Below, piece by piece: positions 33,996 to 42,303 of a stretch of 44,592 bases of DNA. The notes under the pieces were generated by a model. That model made no database searches. It was given only the letters and a program-made list of their open reading frames with translations, and was not told where the DNA came from. The stretch is from Micrococcales bacterium 31B (lineage in GTDB: Bacteria > Actinomycetota > Actinomycetes > Actinomycetales > Dermabacteraceae): assembly GCA_022803075.1 (NCBI GenBank), contig JAFFTF010000001.1:54154-98745 (forward strand). The letters are read 5' to 3'. The position numbers and the translations under genes were made by a program. How positions within the stretch are numbered: the stretch's first letter is position 1; every line of letters starts with the position of its first letter.

Positions 33996-34732
33996 CTACT
34001 TGGCCGCGAGGTGCTGAGTGAACCAGTCGGCGGCGGCGCCGCTCGAGCGATCGAAGTGGCTCGTGTAGGCCGTGTAGTGGCCGCCGTCGAGCAGTTCAAA
34101 CTGCTTGGGTTCGAGTGCCTGGTTAAAGGCGGTCAGTTGCAGGTCGGTGGGGGTCTGACCGTCGTCGGAGGCGACGATCATGAGCAGTGGGGTGGGGCTG
34201 ATGCGGGCGATGTAGGCGCCGGGTTCGTACATGCGCGCCACCTCGAGCGAGCGGAGCGTGACCTCGTTGCGCCATGTGGGGCAGCGTTCGCCCTCGCTCG
34301 ACATGAATTCGTAGGAATCCTGCTGGGGGTAGGCGACGTTCGCGGTGAGGTCGGCGCTCACGGTTTGGATGGTGCCCGCGGGCTCCCCGTGAAAGCGGGC
34401 CTCGCGGTCGGCCTCGAGCGCTTGGCGCACGAGCTTGGCCTGCACGTGAAGTGGTCGATCTCTTGGCGGGGCAGGCCGTCGCTGGCGCCGAGGTTGCGAA
34501 AGTCGAAGGTGATGACGACGTGGCCGCGGTTGGCGATCACCGCCGCATATTCGGCGAGGCTGCCGCCCTGTGCCACCATGGACCAGCCGTGGCCCATGAC
34601 GACGGCGGGCAGGGGGCCGTCGAAGCCTGCGGGTACGAACTTGGTACCGCGGATCACGTCGCCGTCGACGGTGAACTCGATGGATTCAGCGGTGCCATGA
34701 ATGGATTCCCGCGCGGGGCTAGCGATTGCCAA
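33996..34732 (-). pseudogene. Alpha/beta hydrolase with deleted nucleophile region
   Basis: The N-terminal half (TTG start at 34732 after AAGGAAG; GPLPAVVMGHGWSMVAQGG with the HG oxyanion motif; TFDFRNLGASDGLPRQEID) and the C-terminal half (KLVRQALEADREARFHGEP to GGHYTAYTSHFD, with the catalytic Asp/His region) are in different frames. They join near 34443-34450. Relatives have about 70 residues between RQEID and this C-terminal half, including the GxSxS/G nucleophile elbow. These are absent, so the protein lacks its catalytic Ser even if the frame were restored. It is the first gene of the LysR-governed operon. Confidence 0.8.
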
Positions 34733-34836
34733 GATGAGACTTCCTTGTTCTCTCCTGCCGTTGTGCTGCCTTATCGGTGTGCACATATCGAGTTTTCCGT
34801 ATGAAGGCGGCGGGAAAAACGGCCAATCGGCGATGG

Positions 34837-34859
34837 ATCGATCGGCGAGGCCGATTGAT
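34837..34859. promoter_or_regulatory. Candidate LysR-type binding site
   Basis: Inverted repeat ATCGATCGGC / GCCGATTGAT around GAG; its core ATCGGC-GAG-GCCGAT fits the T-N11-A rule. It lies in the divergent gap between the LysR gene and the hydrolase operon, 47-69 bases before the LysR start. Confidence 0.6.
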
Positions 34860-34905
34860 CGGCGGCGGGGCTTACCAAGCCCGCACGGCACACTCAGGGA
34901 GCACC

Positions 34906-35849
34906 ATGAACCTCAAGGCACTCGAATGCTTCTTCGCCCTCGCGCGCGAACTCCACTTCGGGCGCGCCGCCGAGAGCCTCTACATGGGGCAGTCGTCGCT
35001 CTCTGAGTCCATCAAGGCCCTCGAACACAAACTGGGCGGCACGCTGTTCGTGCGCAGCAGCCGCCGCGTCGAACTTACCGACTTCGGACGTCAGGCTCTC
35101 GACCTGCTCGAGCCCCGCTACCGAGAACGAGCGGGCGCGCTTGACACCTGCAGACGCATCGCCTCGGGGGAGCGAGACAAGCTGAAGATCGGGTTTCTCG
35201 GGGGAGGGTTCTACGAGCTGCACACGCCGTTCGTGCGTGAGTTCCGCGAGACGTTCCCCGCAGTGGAGCTGCTCGTCACTGAACTCTCCTATCGCACCCA
35301 CTTTCGCGCCGTCGCCGAGGGCCAGGTCGACCTCGCGCTCTGTCGCCTGCCCGTGGGCTGGCCCGGCCTCACTCGCGGCCCCATTCTGCTGCAAGACCAG
35401 CGCCTGTTATGCGTGCCGAACGACCACCCCCTGGCGTCCGTCGGAGTAGTTGACCCCGAACAACTCGCGACGGTGAAGCTGTGCCGGACACCTACGCGCG
35501 TCGTCACCGAAGAGTGGGAGAACTACCATTTTCCGCGGCAAACCCCGCAGGTCAGCCCATTGCCTCGGGCCCCATCATCGAGACGGTGCGCGAGGGCGTC
35601 TCGGCGGTCAGCGCCGGCGAGGGCTGCCCCATGATCACGCGCCGCGCCGTGCAGTATTTTCAAACCCCCGACGTCACATTCGTTGAAATCGACCTGCCGC
35701 CGATGCCCAGCGCGCTCGTGCGCCGCGCCACCGACCAGCGACCCTTGCTGGCCTCAACGCAGGCACTGCTTTACCGCATCGCACAGCGTCTCGGCACGGC
35801 ACCCGTGCTACCGCGCGGCACCGAATTTCAGGCACGGGAGCGCCCCTAA
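34906..35849 (+). pseudogene. LysR family transcriptional regulator, one frameshift
   Basis: About 314 residues when joined. The HTH (1-60) is intact: FFALARELHFGRAAESLYMGQ followed by SIKALEHKLGGTLFVRSSRR. The ligand domain starts KIGFLGGGFYELHTPF and continues in frame to about 35545. There one base is missing in ACCCCGCAGG, and the rest (GQPIASGPIIETVREGVSAV to the end) continues in another frame. AGGGAG lies five bases before the ATG. It is divergent from the hydrolase-MFS-SDR operon it presumably activates. A truncated form would keep the DNA-binding domain but lose half of the sensor domain. Confidence 0.85.
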
Positions 35850-36004
35850 GCCTGCGGCCCGCCGTCGCGCGTCCGGGCGACCTACCGAGCGGCACGCTCG
35901 CGGCACCACGTATCGGGAGCGCGGCCGGAGCGCGCCCCTGCCGACTCTGCGCGAGCTGTGGTAATCGGTCCCGCGCCGCACCATTACAGCGTTAGGGTCG
36001 AGGC

Positions 36005-36568
36005 ATGAGCGAATCCACAAAGCCCCAGACCCTGTCCGCCCTCCCCACCCCTCCGCCTCGACCCGCCGCGCATGGCGTGCACGTCGCGAACGGACTGCCC
36101 GCCGGGTATACGACCCTCACGCCGTTCATCGTCGTGCCGCGTGCCCGCGAGGCACTCGAGTTCTACCAGCAAGTATTCGGCGCACGTCTCGTCGACAGCA
36201 CCGAGATGGGCGGCCTCATCGTGCACGCCGAGCTCGATTTCGGCACGGGCCGCCTGCAACTCGGCGAGCCCAACCCCGACTACGGCTTGAGCGAACAGAC
36301 CAATAGCGAGGGCGTCTGCTACTCGCTCGCACTGTACTGCCCCGATGTCGACGCGGCGGTTGAACGCGCGGTCGCGGCGGGTGCCGAACTGCGTGAGCCG
36401 ACCACCGACTTCGTCTCGGGCGACAGGTTTGCTTCGGTACACGATCCGTTTGGGGTGCGCTGGAACATCATGACCCGGGTTGAAGACGTCAGCGAAGAGG
36501 AGAGCGCCCGCCGCGTCGCCGAGTGGGCCTCGTCGATGCAGATGGGGCACGAAACCGACCTCGCCTAG
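36005..36568 (+). CDS. VOC (glyoxalase/PhnB-like) family protein
   Basis: A 187-residue protein. VOC repeats are seen from residue 36: TLTPFIVVPRAREALEFYQQVFGA and then VCYSLALYCPDVDAAVERAVAAGAE, ending SVHDPFGVRWNIMTRVED. The first about 30 residues are Pro/Ala-rich and probably disordered. The family includes glyoxalases, dioxygenases and resistance proteins; PhnB-like members have no agreed function. TAGGGT lies six bases before the ATG and there is no good ribosome site, so it may be leaderless. It stands alone between the broken LysR gene and the NRPS. Confidence 0.85.
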   Translation: MSESTKPQTLSALPTPPPRPAAHGVHVANGLPAGYTTLTPFIVVPRAREALEFYQQVFGARLVDSTEMGGLIVHAELDFGTGRLQLGEPNPDYGLSEQTNSEGVCYSLALYCPDVDAAVERAVAAGAELREPTTDFVSGDRFASVHDPFGVRWNIMTRVEDVSEEESARRVAEWASSMQMGHETDLA

Positions 36569-36590
36569 ACCCCGCGGCCAGCGGCAACAC

Positions 36591-36651
36591 CGTTCACCCT
36601 GCGTTATCTTTCATGCACTAGGCTTATTGCGCCCGCGGACGGTGGTGAACG
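36591..36651. promoter_or_regulatory. Inverted repeat upstream of the NRPS gene
   Basis: CGTTCACC (36591-36598) and GGTGAACG (36644-36651) are perfect 8-base complements flanking an AT-richer promoter-like stretch (TTATCT, TAGGCT). This arrangement suits a repressor bridging the promoter, or a leader hairpin. The regulator is unknown. Confidence 0.4.
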
Positions 36652-36688
36652 AGCTACCCGCCTCGGGCCCGCACGCCGAGGAGCCACA

Positions 36689-39600
36689 TTGACCATCGCG
36701 CACATCTTGAGCCACCCCGCTGGGGTGCCAGCACCGCGCACCCTGGTCGACATCGTTCGGGCCACCGCGGCCGCGCATCCGCAGGCCCCAGCCCTTGATG
36801 ATGGCCGCGAACCCCTCACGTACACTCAGTTTCTCGTGGCCGCCGAGCGCATGGCCCGCGAGCTCGCCGCCCTGGGTGTGCGCGGCGGAGACAAGGTGGG
36901 CGTGCGCATCTCGAGCGGCACCAACCGCCTGTACGTTGCCATTCTCGGCACGCTGCTCGCGGGCGCTGCCTATGTGCCGGTCGACGCCGACGACCCGCAG
37001 GAACGCGCCGATCTGGTCTTTGGCCAGGCGCAGATCACGGCCCTCATTTCGGACGCCGGGGTGGCCCGTACCAGCCCCGCCCCCGGGGCGTCCGGTACCA
37101 CACCGGACGCCGGGGTGGCCCGTACCAGCCCCGCCCCCGGAGCGTCCGGCCCGACCCACCGTGCCGACGTGGCCGTCGACGGCGGCGAGCCCGCCCCAGA
37201 CCCGGCACCAGACGCAGCCCCCGAACCCCCCACCCTCGACGACGACGCGTGGGTGATCTTCACGTCGGGCAGCACGGGCCTGCCCAAGGGGGTGGCGGTT
37301 ACGCACCGCAACGCGGCCGCGTTCGTCGACGCCGAGGCGCTCATGTTCCTGCAGGCCGAGCCGCTCGCCCCGGGCGACCGCGTGCTGGCGGGGCTCAGCG
37401 TCGCGTTCGACGCGAGCTGCGAAGAAATGTGGCTCGCGTGGCGGTACGGCGCGTGCCTCGTGCCCGCCCCGCGGGCGCTCGTCAAGACGGGTGTGGACCT
37501 CGGCCCGTGGCTGATCGAGCAGAACATCACGGCCATCTCGACGGTGCCAACCCTCGCGTCGCTGTGGCCCAGCGAGGCCCTCGACCGCGTGCGCCTGCTG
37601 ATCTTCGGCGGCGAGGCGTGCCCGCCCGAACTGGTGGAGCGCCTTGCATTGCCGGGTCGCGAGGTGTGGAACACCTACGGCCCCACCGAGGCGACGGTGG
37701 TGGCGTGCGGCGCGCAGATGTTCCCCGGTGAGCCCGTACGCATCGGCCTGCCGCTCGCGGGGTGGGACCTCGCGGTGGTGGACGCCGAGGGAAACCCCGT
37801 CGGCGAAGGGCAACAGGGCGAGCTCATCATTGGTGGCGTGGGCCTCGCGCGCTACCTCGACCCCATCAAGGACGCCGAGAAGTACGCGCCGATGCCGAGC
37901 CTCGGCTGGGAGCGCGCCTACCGCAGCGGCGACCTCGTGGTGTTCGACCGCGAGGGTCTGCTGTTTCTGGGCCGCGCCGACGATCAGGTGAAGGTCGGCG
38001 GGCGCCGCATCGAGCTGGGTGAGGTGGATGCCGCGCTGCTCACGCTGCCCGGAGTCACGGGCGCCGCCGCCGCCGTGCGCAAGACCGCCAAGGGCACGCC
38101 GATTCTCGTGGGGTACCTCGTCTTCGAGACGGGCCAGTCCCTCGACACGAAGGCGGCCCGCGCGCACCTCGCGGAGCATCTGCCCGCTGCGCTGATTCCC
38201 CTTCTGCATCAGGTGGACGACATACCCACGCGCACCTCGGGAAAGGTCGACCGCGACGCGCTGATCTGGCCGCTGCCGGGTGCCCCGACGAGCCCCGGCG
38301 GCGTGCCCGCCGAGCCGCTCACGGGAGAGCTCGCCTGGCTGGCCGAGCAGTGGGAGGCCGCCCTCGGTGCAGAGGTGAACGGCCCAGACGACGATTTTTT
38401 CGCGTCGGGAGGCGGCAGCCTCGTAGCCGCCCAGCTGGTATCGCTGCTGCGCACGCGGTTTCCCGATGTCGTGGTCGCCGACATCTACGACCACCCGCGC
38501 CTCGGTGACCTCGCCAAGCGCTTGAAGAAGCTCGCGCCCAAGCGGGCCGTGACGGTGCAGGTTGACCGCAAGGTGCGGCCCGTGCCCGCGAGCACGGGCT
38601 GGTGGCAGGCTCTGCTGAGCGTGCCGCTCGCGACCATCGCTGGCCTTCGCTGGCTCACGTGGCTCGGCCTCACCATCAATGTGTTGACGACTTTTGGCTG
38701 GGTCTCGTGGATGCAGCCCGTCTCGTGGTGGTGGGTGCTCGCGGGCCTCGCGCTCTTCGTGAGCGCGCCTGGCCGCATGCTGCTCAGCATCGTCGGTGCG
38801 CGCCTCGTGTTGCGCGGCCTGCAACCAGGCGCCTACCCCCGCGGCGGCAGCGTGCACCTTCGGGTGTGGTTTTGCGAGCGGCTCGTCGATGTCACGGGCG
38901 CGGTCACGCTTGCCTCGGCCCCGTGGATCACGCGCTACGCCCGCGCCCTCGGAGCAACCGTCGGCCGCCACGTTGACCTGCATTCCCTGCCGCCCGTGAC
39001 GGGCCTCATCACTCTCGAAGACGGGTGTTCGATAGAGCCCGAGGTGGACCTCTCGGGCCACTGGGTCGACGGCGACACCTTCTATGTGGGCCGCCTGCGC
39101 ATCGGGGCGGACGCCGTGGTGGGCGGCCGCTCGACCCTCCTCCCTGGCAGCGAGATCGGGCGCGGCGCCCACGTGAGCGCGGGATCCTGCGTGCACGGCA
39201 CCGTCAAGGCGGGGCGCCTCGCAGCCGGGTCGCCCGCGCGGCGCGGGGGCAAGGCGCGCTTTAACTATCCGCCCATGGCCCCGCCGAACCGCCCCTATTG
39301 GGCCCTGCTGTATTCGCTGTCGTCGATTCCGCTACTGGGCGTGCCCGTGCTCGCGATCGTTGCGGGCGGGCTCGTGCTGAGCACGGGTCTGCGCAGTTCG
39401 CACGACATGGCCTCGGCGGTCGGCTACACGCTGCTGTGGCTCGTGCCCGCGGCGCTCGTCGCGTTCATAGTGTTTGCCCTGCTCACCGTCGTGTGCGTGC
39501 GGCTGCTCGGACTGGGCTTGCGCGAGGGGCATCACGCCGTGCGCTCCCGCACCGGCTGGCAGGTGTGGGCCACGGAGCGGCTGCTCGACAACGCGAGAAC

Positions 39601-40681
39601 GGTACTGTTCCCTCTTTACGCGAGCATGCTGACCCCCACCTGGCTGCGCTGGCTCGGGGCGAAGGTGGGTCAGGGGGTCGAGGCGTCCACGGTGCTGCTG
39701 CTGCCCGCGATGACCACGATCGGCGACGGGGCCTTTCTCGCCGACGACACCATGATCGCGTCGTATGAGCTCGGCGGCGGCTGGATGCGGATCGAGCGCG
39801 CCAAGGTCGGCAAGCGGGCCTTTCTCGGTAATTCGGGCATGACTGCTCCCGGACGCGCGGTTCCCAAGAATGGCCTCGTCGCCGTCCTTTCCGCCGCCCC
39901 CGAGAGCGCCAAGAAGGGCACCAGCTGGCTGGGCTCCCCGCCCGTCAAGCTGCGGCGCGTGGTCGCCGACGAGGTGGATGCTTCGCGCACGTTCGAGCCG
40001 CCGAAGCGACTGCGGTTCGCGCGCGCCGGGTTCGAAGTGCTGCGCGGGAGCGCGGTGATCGCGACGACTGGCATCGCAATTGCCGTGATCGCGGGCCTGC
40101 ACGGCCTCGCCGAGGCCACCTCGTTTGGAGTGGCGGGGTTGCTGAGCGGCCTCGTCGTGATCGCGGCCGGGTGGCTTGCCGCTCTGCTGACGACGGCCAT
40201 GAAGTGGCTGTGCGTGGGGGTGATTCGCGCGGTGGAGCACCCGCTGTGGTCGCCGTTCGTGTGGCGCAATGAGCTGCAAGACACGTTCGTTGAGATGGTG
40301 GCGGCACCGTGGTTTTCGCATGCCGCAGCCGGCACCCCGGCGCTTAACCTGTGGCTGCGCTCGCTCGGTGCGAAGATCGGGCGCGGAGTCTGGTGCGAGT
40401 CGTATTGGCTGCCCGAGGCCGACCTGGTGACCCTCGGCGATGCCGCGACGGTGAACCGCGGCTGCGTCGTGCAGACGCATCTGTTTCACGACCGCATCAT
40501 GAGCCTCGATACGGTGACTCTTGAGGAGGGCGCCACGCTCGGGCCGCACAGCGTGATCTTGCCTGCGGCGGCGCTGGGAGCGAACAGCGTGGCGGGCCCG
40601 GCCTCGCTCGTCATGCGGGGCGAATCCGTGCCACCGCACAGCTCGTGGACGGGAAATCCGATTACCCCCTGGCAGCGATAG
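36689..40681 (+). CDS. Pls/PosA-type membrane nonribosomal peptide synthetase
   Basis: A 1330-residue enzyme with the layout of epsilon-poly-lysine synthetase. The adenylation domain (about 15-545) has FTSGSTGLPKG, YGPTEATV, YRSGDL and K539 in RTSGKVDRD. The carrier domain has S597 in FASGGGSLV. Then come three pairs of membrane helices (near 650-715, 885-960 and 1125-1175), each followed by a beta-helix-like domain. Read by position, the specificity residues are D251 A252 E255, then S, I, G, T, V, V, K. From memory this is close to the lysine code of bacitracin synthetase. It starts with TTG (GAGGAG five bases before). Family products are cationic homopolymers, but many members are uncharacterised. 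Residues 122-160 are an extra repeat insert. An M1 peptidase gene follows. Confidence 0.9.
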   Translation: MTIAHILSHPAGVPAPRTLVDIVRATAAAHPQAPALDDGREPLTYTQFLVAAERMARELAALGVRGGDKVGVRISSGTNRLYVAILGTLLAGAAYVPVDADDPQERADLVFGQAQITALISDAGVARTSPAPGASGTTPDAGVARTSPAPGASGPTHRADVAVDGGEPAPDPAPDAAPEPPTLDDDAWVIFTSGSTGLPKGVAVTHRNAAAFVDAEALMFLQAEPLAPGDRVLAGLSVAFDASCEEMWLAWRYGACLVPAPRALVKTGVDLGPWLIEQNITAISTVPTLASLWPSEALDRVRLLIFGGEACPPELVERLALPGREVWNTYGPTEATVVACGAQMFPGEPVRIGLPLAGWDLAVVDAEGNPVGEGQQGELIIGGVGLARYLDPIKDAEKYAPMPSLGWERAYRSGDLVVFDREGLLFLGRADDQVKVGGRRIELGEVDAALLTLPGVTGAAAAVRKTAKGTPILVGYLVFETGQSLDTKAARAHLAEHLPAALIPLLHQVDDIPTRTSGKVDRDALIWPLPGAPTSPGGVPAEPLTGELAWLAEQWEAALGAEVNGPDDDFFASGGGSLVAAQLVSLLRTRFPDVVVADIYDHPRLGDLAKRLKKLAPKRAVTVQVDRKVRPVPASTGWWQALLSVPLATIAGLRWLTWLGLTINVLTTFGWVSWMQPVSWWWVLAGLALFVSAPGRMLLSIVGARLVLRGLQPGAYPRGGSVHLRVWFCERLVDVTGAVTLASAPWITRYARALGATVGRHVDLHSLPPVTGLITLEDGCSIEPEVDLSGHWVDGDTFYVGRLRIGADAVVGGRSTLLPGSEIGRGAHVSAGSCVHGTVKAGRLAAGSPARRGGKARFNYPPMAPPNRPYWALLYSLSSIPLLGVPVLAIVAGGLVLSTGLRSSHDMASAVGYTLLWLVPAALVAFIVFALLTVVCVRLLGLGLREGHHAVRSRTGWQVWATERLLDNARTVLFPLYASMLTPTWLRWLGAKVGQGVEASTVLLLPAMTTIGDGAFLADDTMIASYELGGGWMRIERAKVGKRAFLGNSGMTAPGRAVPKNGLVAVLSAAPESAKKGTSWLGSPPVKLRRVVADEVDASRTFEPPKRLRFARAGFEVLRGSAVIATTGIAIAVIAGLHGLAEATSFGVAGLLSGLVVIAAGWLAALLTTAMKWLCVGVIRAVEHPLWSPFVWRNELQDTFVEMVAAPWFSHAAAGTPALNLWLRSLGAKIGRGVWCESYWLPEADLVTLGDAATVNRGCVVQTHLFHDRIMSLDTVTLEEGATLGPHSVILPAAALGANSVAGPASLVMRGESVPPHSSWTGNPITPWQR
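37052..37159 (+). repeat. Two 54-bp tandem repeats inserted in the adenylation domain
   Basis: Each unit encodes 18 residues starting DAGVARTSPAPGASG. The first 44 bases of the two copies differ at one position. Each unit begins GACGCCGGGG and contains GGGGCGTCC or GGAGCGTCC, so it can fold into an imperfect hairpin. It sits in the loop before the first core ATP motif, where relatives have a short linker, and the insert is in frame. Confidence 0.85.
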
Positions 40682-40700
40682 GTGCCACACTGGTAGCCGC

Positions 40701-42053
40701 ATGAAAAGAGAACCTAAGGGACATTCGCAGGCGCCATACCCCGGTGCGACCTCGAGTAACGATCCATACGTGCCGGGCCACGGCAACGGCGGCTATCGCG
40801 TGAGCCGCTACGAACTCGACCTCGAATACCGCGTGAGCAGTAATCGCCTGGCGGGCAAGGCGACGCTATTCGCGGTGGCGACGCACCCCCTCTCGCGCTT
40901 CACGCTCGACCTCGCGACGCCGTTCAAGGTGGCGCGCGTGAGCGTCAACCGGGCCCGTGCGGCGAAGTATGCCCTCAAGGCCAACAAGCTCACCGTCACC
41001 CCGGCGAAGCCAATCGAGGCGGGGCAGCCGTTCCACATCGACGTGGCGTACTCGGGCAACCCCGTGCCCCTGCGCGGCAACTGGGGCGCGGTCGGGTGGG
41101 AGGAACTCACCAACGGCGCCCTCGCGACCAATCAGCCCTACGGCGCGCCCAGTTGGTTTCCCTGCAACGACACCCTCACCGACAAGGCCAGTTACGAGAT
41201 CGCGGTGACCACCGATTCTCCGTACGCGGTGATGGCCAATGGCGTGCTCACCGACCGCACGACTCGCAGTTCGCTCACGCGCTGGGTGTTCGATCAGGTG
41301 GAGCCCATGTCGACGTATCTGGCCTCGGTGACGATAGGCCAGAGCGAGTTCGTAAAGATGCCAGGCACGAAGGTCAAGCAGCGGGCGATCGTGCCGCCCT
41401 CGCTGCTCGCCCCGTTCAAGCACGATTTCGCGCGCCAGGACCGCATGATGAGCCTCTTCATCGAGCTGTTTGGTCCCTACCCGTTTTCGCGGTATGCGGT
41501 CGTGGTGACCGACGATGAGTTGGAGATACCGCTCGAAGCGCAGGGTTTTTCGATCTTCGGGCGCAACCACGTGACGGGAGCGCGCGACTGGGCGGAGGAG
41601 CGTCTCGTCGCCCACGAGCTCGCGCATCAGTGGTTTGGCAACTCGCTGACCATCTCGTCGTGGAGCGACATCTGGCTCAATGAGGGCTTCGCCTGCTATG
41701 CCGAGTGGCTCGCGAGCGAGAGGCTGGGTCGCGAGAGCGCCCACGAGATGGCGGTGCGCTACCACGCGCGGTTAAGCGCCCTGCCGCAGGACCTCGTGCT
41801 CGCGGCCCCGGGGCGCGAGCTCATGTTCGATGATCGCGTCTACAAGCGCGGCGCCCTGCTGCTGCACGCCCTGCGCCGCGAATTGGGCGATGCCGCGTTC
41901 TTTGAGGCGGTGCGGGCGTGGTGCGCGCGGCATCGCCACGGTCTCGTCAGCACGGAGTCGTTCGAGGCACACATGGAACGCTGTGCCCCCGCGTCGCTGC
42001 GGGCATTCTTCACGGCGTGGCTGCACGAGGCGGCGCTGCCCCCGCTGGGGTGA
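40701..42053 (+). CDS. M1 family zinc metallopeptidase
   Basis: A 450-residue cytoplasmic-looking peptidase. The N-terminal beta domain (YELDLEYRVSSNRLAGKATL) is followed by the exopeptidase loop LEAQGFSIFG in place of the usual GAMEN. The zinc site is HELAHQW (H305, E306, H309) with E328 in WLNEGFACYAEW. It is about half the length of classical aminopeptidase N and lacks the long C-terminal helical domain, as in short actinobacterial members. It starts 19 bases after the NRPS stop and is surely co-transcribed. Epsilon-poly-lysine-degrading enzymes known from producers are zinc aminopeptidases, so turnover of, or self-protection against, the NRPS product is a reasonable inference. Confidence 0.92.
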   Translation: MKREPKGHSQAPYPGATSSNDPYVPGHGNGGYRVSRYELDLEYRVSSNRLAGKATLFAVATHPLSRFTLDLATPFKVARVSVNRARAAKYALKANKLTVTPAKPIEAGQPFHIDVAYSGNPVPLRGNWGAVGWEELTNGALATNQPYGAPSWFPCNDTLTDKASYEIAVTTDSPYAVMANGVLTDRTTRSSLTRWVFDQVEPMSTYLASVTIGQSEFVKMPGTKVKQRAIVPPSLLAPFKHDFARQDRMMSLFIELFGPYPFSRYAVVVTDDELEIPLEAQGFSIFGRNHVTGARDWAEERLVAHELAHQWFGNSLTISSWSDIWLNEGFACYAEWLASERLGRESAHEMAVRYHARLSALPQDLVLAAPGRELMFDDRVYKRGALLLHALRRELGDAAFFEAVRAWCARHRHGLVSTESFEAHMERCAPASLRAFFTAWLHEAALPPLG

Positions 42054-42083
42054 TTCGTGGCCCCGCTCCCTGGGGCTGACCTG

Positions 42084-42113
42084 CCAGGCCGGACGCACGC
42101 GCGTCCGGCCTGG
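42084..42113 (+). terminator. Strong hairpin terminator after the M1 peptidase
   Basis: Perfect 13-base stem CCAGGCCGGACGC / GCGTCCGGCCTGG with loop ACGC, 30 bases after the stop. No T-tract. Confidence 0.8.
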
Positions 42114-42154
42114 TTGCGTCTCGCGACTGGTTGCGATTCGATGCATTGCTTAAA

Positions 42155-42183
42155 GTGACGATAGCTAGCTCATTGTGTAGATT
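42155..42183 (+). promoter_or_regulatory. Candidate promoter of the second fibril gene
   Basis: GTGACG (42155-42160), spacer 17, TAGATT (42178-42183), in an AT-rich stretch 120 bases before the start codon. The -35 hexamer is the same as that of the thioesterase promoter at 2057-2062. Confidence 0.45.
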
Positions 42184-42303
42184 GGTGGGGGCGCGGTTTT
42201 TTGCTGAGTTTCTATTGCCCCGCGCCGCCCGAGCCCACCCGCTCGGCACCGAGTGGCCGCTTGCAGTCAGTCGAATTGATCCCACTACGACTTCTGGAGA
42301 ATG

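Noticed and set aside
37052-37159. CRISPR-like array
   Set aside because: The two units are directly abutting, with no spacers, and lie inside a coding frame.
36611-39196. 861-codon minus-strand open frame across the NRPS gene
   Set aside because: Antisense to the adenylation and membrane domains; composition is typical of a reverse-complement shadow (Arg, His, Ala, Gly) with no recognisable domain.
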